Of a stretch of 36,618 nt of DNA, positions 35,404 to 36,618 are shown in pieces. The position numbers were made by a program, and so were the translations under genes. The DNA is taken from positions 1-36,618 of the forward strand of contig NZ_JOIZ01000038.1 of NCBI RefSeq assembly GCF_000721605.1, given 5' to 3'. Source of the DNA: Streptomyces sp. NRRL S-37. GTDB taxonomy: Bacteria; Actinomycetota; Actinomycetes; Streptomycetales; Streptomycetaceae. Below the pieces are notes generated by a model that saw only the letters and a list, made by a program, of their open reading frames with translations, did no database searches and was not told the origin of the DNA. Position 1 is the stretch's first letter. Each line of letters begins with the position of its first letter.

Positions 35404-35870
35404 CCCGCGGCAAGGCGCGCGTTCTCCGGAAGACCCCGGTCGGCGTCAGAGTGCTGCTACCTGACCGCGAACTCGACTTCAGGAGTCCGCCGGGATTCGA
35501 GGAGAGCTGGCTGAAGGAAAATCAGCTCCTGGAATTCCGCTGCGAGTTCCGGCCGGCCGGGCAGCGAGTTCTGGCGCGGCTGCGGGCAAGGCTCGCCGTC
35601 GCTTGGCGGGACGCCTACCGGATCCGTTTCCTGGGTGAGATCCCTCCAAAGTTCGAACTGATCACAGTGGAGAACCTGGACTTTGCGGTGGCACGGGACG
35701 GGAAGAGGGTCTTCGACGTGGTCGAAGCCCGCCCGGAACGGAACGGTTACTCGCTCGTCGTCCCGGTCCGCTCCGGCGGCACCCTCTGGATCTCGGACAT
35801 CGTCTACAGCATGAACAAGTCCGTGGAGCATATGACCGACCTCCGTTCGGGTCGACCACCCGAGCGATAG
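35400..35870 (+). CDS. Small hypothetical protein with probable CTG start
   Basis: A protein of about 156 residues with good codon bias and no match I recognise; it looks beta-rich (VGVRVLLPDRELDF, AYRIRFLGEIPPKFELI, GGTLWISDIVYSM). No ATG, GTG or TTG lies at the expected start. A CTG at 35400 sits 7 bases after GGAGG (35388-35392) and overlaps the previous stop as CTGA, copying the ATGA/GTGA overlaps common here. The nearest standard start, GTG 35451, lacks a ribosome-binding site and would drop 17 residues of coding-like sequence. It completes the cassette; role unknown. Confidence 0.6.
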   Translation: MTRGKARVLRKTPVGVRVLLPDRELDFRSPPGFEESWLKENQLLEFRCEFRPAGQRVLARLRARLAVAWRDAYRIRFLGEIPPKFELITVENLDFAVARDGKRVFDVVEARPERNGYSLVVPVRSGGTLWISDIVYSMNKSVEHMTDLRSGRPPER

Positions 35871-35884
35871 TCAAGACTTGTGGA

Positions 35885-35940
35885 CCGGCGGTTGCTCAGC
35901 TTCGAGTTGACCGGAGCCCGGCGAGTCCTCCAACCGCCGG
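35885..35940 (+). terminator. Possible terminator after the GTPase cassette
   Basis: CCGGCGGTTG (35885-35894) and CAACCGCCGG (35931-35940) are perfect 10-base arms separated by 36 bases, 14 bases past the last cassette stop. The loop is long, so the call is moderate. The rest of the gap to 36078 shows nothing recognisable. Confidence 0.4.
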
Positions 35941-36078
35941 GAGCACGTCGTTGAGAGGCTCGTCGACGGCCGACGAGATGAAAGGACGTCTCACCGGCCT
36001 CCTCGTACACCCGCCCCGACGGGGCGTCGGAGAGGCGACTGACACGGTCAGCCACATGAAAGAGCCGGTCCGGGTGCC

Positions 36079-36521
36079 TCACAGATGGTTCCTGTAGAAG
36101 TCGGTGAGCCGTTCGACGGCAGCGTCGACGTATACGGGTTCGTCATACATCTCGTAGTGGCCGGCGCCGTCGATCACCATGAGGTCGACCGGGTTGGGGG
36201 CCAGCTTCCACAGCCGCATGCCGGCGTCGTAGGAGCCGGTGTTGCCGATACGTCCGGCGAGGACGACCTGGAGTGGCTGGGTCATGAGCTGATCGGCCAA
36301 GTGGAACGCGTCATAGCCCAGCAGGAGGGAGTCGCTGCGCGAGAGGCGCCTGTTCGTGGAGTGCTCGTTACCGCCGCGCTCGGTGCGGTAGTAGGTGATG
36401 GCCTGCGTGGTGTCGATGTCGGTCAGGCCCGCTGCCGCGGCGTCCTCGAGGGTGTCGGGCAGCCAGTTCACACGGGTCGTCTCGCCGGAGCGGGCCTCTT
36501 CGATACGTGCGTCCGCGAGGG
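36079..36521 (-). pseudogene. Alpha/beta-hydrolase gene, 5' end removed by an IS3-family insertion
   Basis: The last about 147 codons of an alpha/beta-hydrolase of the YcjY/dienelactone-hydrolase-like type: RVNWLPDTLEDAAAAGLTD, YDAFHLADQLMTQPLQVVL and the catalytic His in IDGAGHYEMYDEPVYVD. The N-terminal half with the nucleophile Ser (GxSxG) is missing. Hydrolase homology starts right at the inferred insertion-sequence edge (36521/36522), so the gene was split. A GTG at 36471 could give a 130-residue fragment, but it would be inactive. Confidence 0.75.
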
Positions 36522-36618
36522 TGTCAATCCCCTCGCAGCGTGGAGACGATCTATGCGGCCAGTCCCTCGGCGAGGGTGGCTCGGTACTCGCGTTCGTAGT
36601 CGATCGGGCTCTTGAAGC
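36522..36618 (-). mobile_element. End of an IS3-family insertion sequence (continues past the window)
   Basis: The end motif TGTCAATCCCC at 36522 has the TG start usual for IS3-family ends. From 36618 to 36551 the minus strand encodes FKSPIDYEREYRATLAEGLA followed by Ala and a TAG stop, the characteristic C-terminus of IS3-family OrfB transposases of Streptomyces. Only this 3' end lies in the window, so the other terminal repeat and target duplication cannot be checked. Confidence 0.8.
36551..36618 (-). CDS. IS3-family transposase (OrfB), C-terminal fragment at window edge
   Basis: About 22 codons, ending in TAG at 36551-36553, match the C-terminal tail that follows the DDE integrase core in IS3-family transposases. 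The catalytic residues would lie beyond the right edge. No other part of the element is visible. Confidence 0.75.
   Translation of the reverse strand, partial: FKSPIDYEREYRATLAEGLAA

Overview
The window is high-GC actinobacterial DNA, almost certainly from a Streptomyces chromosome. GC at third codon positions is very high, GTG starts and 4-base start/stop overlaps are frequent, and the proteins (AztD-type zinc chaperones, a Streptomyces K30-like Lcp, DUF6328, LLM-class F420 oxidoreductase) are typical of that genus. It reads as an accessory region made of several modules, with decayed genes and mobile-element scars at the joins.

Region 1 (about 1-7.6 kb) is a zinc-starvation island. It holds a 5'-truncated CobW-type zinc GTPase gene, cysteine-free ribosomal proteins bS18 and bL32, a divergent Zur paralogue, and an Azt-type zinc ABC importer (ATPase, permease, binding protein) with two AztD-like lipoproteins. 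Two good Zur boxes are visible, one upstream of rpmF and one in the 14-base gap between the divergent aztA and aztB genes, where both genes look leaderless. The logic is zinc sparing (zinc-free ribosomal proteins) plus zinc scavenging under one regulator.

Region 2 (about 7.7-9.3 kb) is a join: a small protein-tyrosine-phosphatase-like gene and the C-terminal half of an MMPL exporter whose 5' end is lost beside the lcp promoter.

Region 3 (about 9.2-28.2 kb) looks like a complete catabolic island for polyisoprene (rubber) or a related methyl-branched isoprenoid. It contains a Tat-exported Lcp rubber oxygenase; an aldehyde dehydrogenase next to a second DUF2236/MpaB-family oxygenase; a zinc alcohol dehydrogenase with a DUF4334 partner; and a six-gene operon of alpha-methylacyl-CoA racemase, LLM oxidoreductase, acyl-CoA dehydrogenase, thiolase, FadB-type fusion and acyl-CoA ligase. 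A second acyl-CoA dehydrogenase and three TetR regulators (one with two DNA-binding domains in tandem) complete it. Cleavage by Lcp gives oligo-isoprenoid aldehydes. These would be oxidised to acids, activated to CoA esters, epimerised at the methyl branch and beta-oxidised. Candidate promoters and operators are visible for lcp, the racemase operon and mpaB.

Region 4 (about 28.2-31 kb) holds a small conserved hypothetical gene, an SDR oxidoreductase, a DUF6328 membrane protein, a 24-base perfect palindrome in a gene-poor stretch, and a transposase remnant.

Region 5 (31.1-35.9 kb) is a tightly coupled four-gene cassette: a dynamin-like GTPase, a second P-loop GTPase, a tail-anchored protein and a small protein that probably starts at CTG. 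It is the best candidate for an undescribed system; its layout resembles the multi-GTPase conflict systems predicted in actinobacteria. The window ends in an alpha/beta-hydrolase gene cut by an IS3-family element that runs off the right edge.
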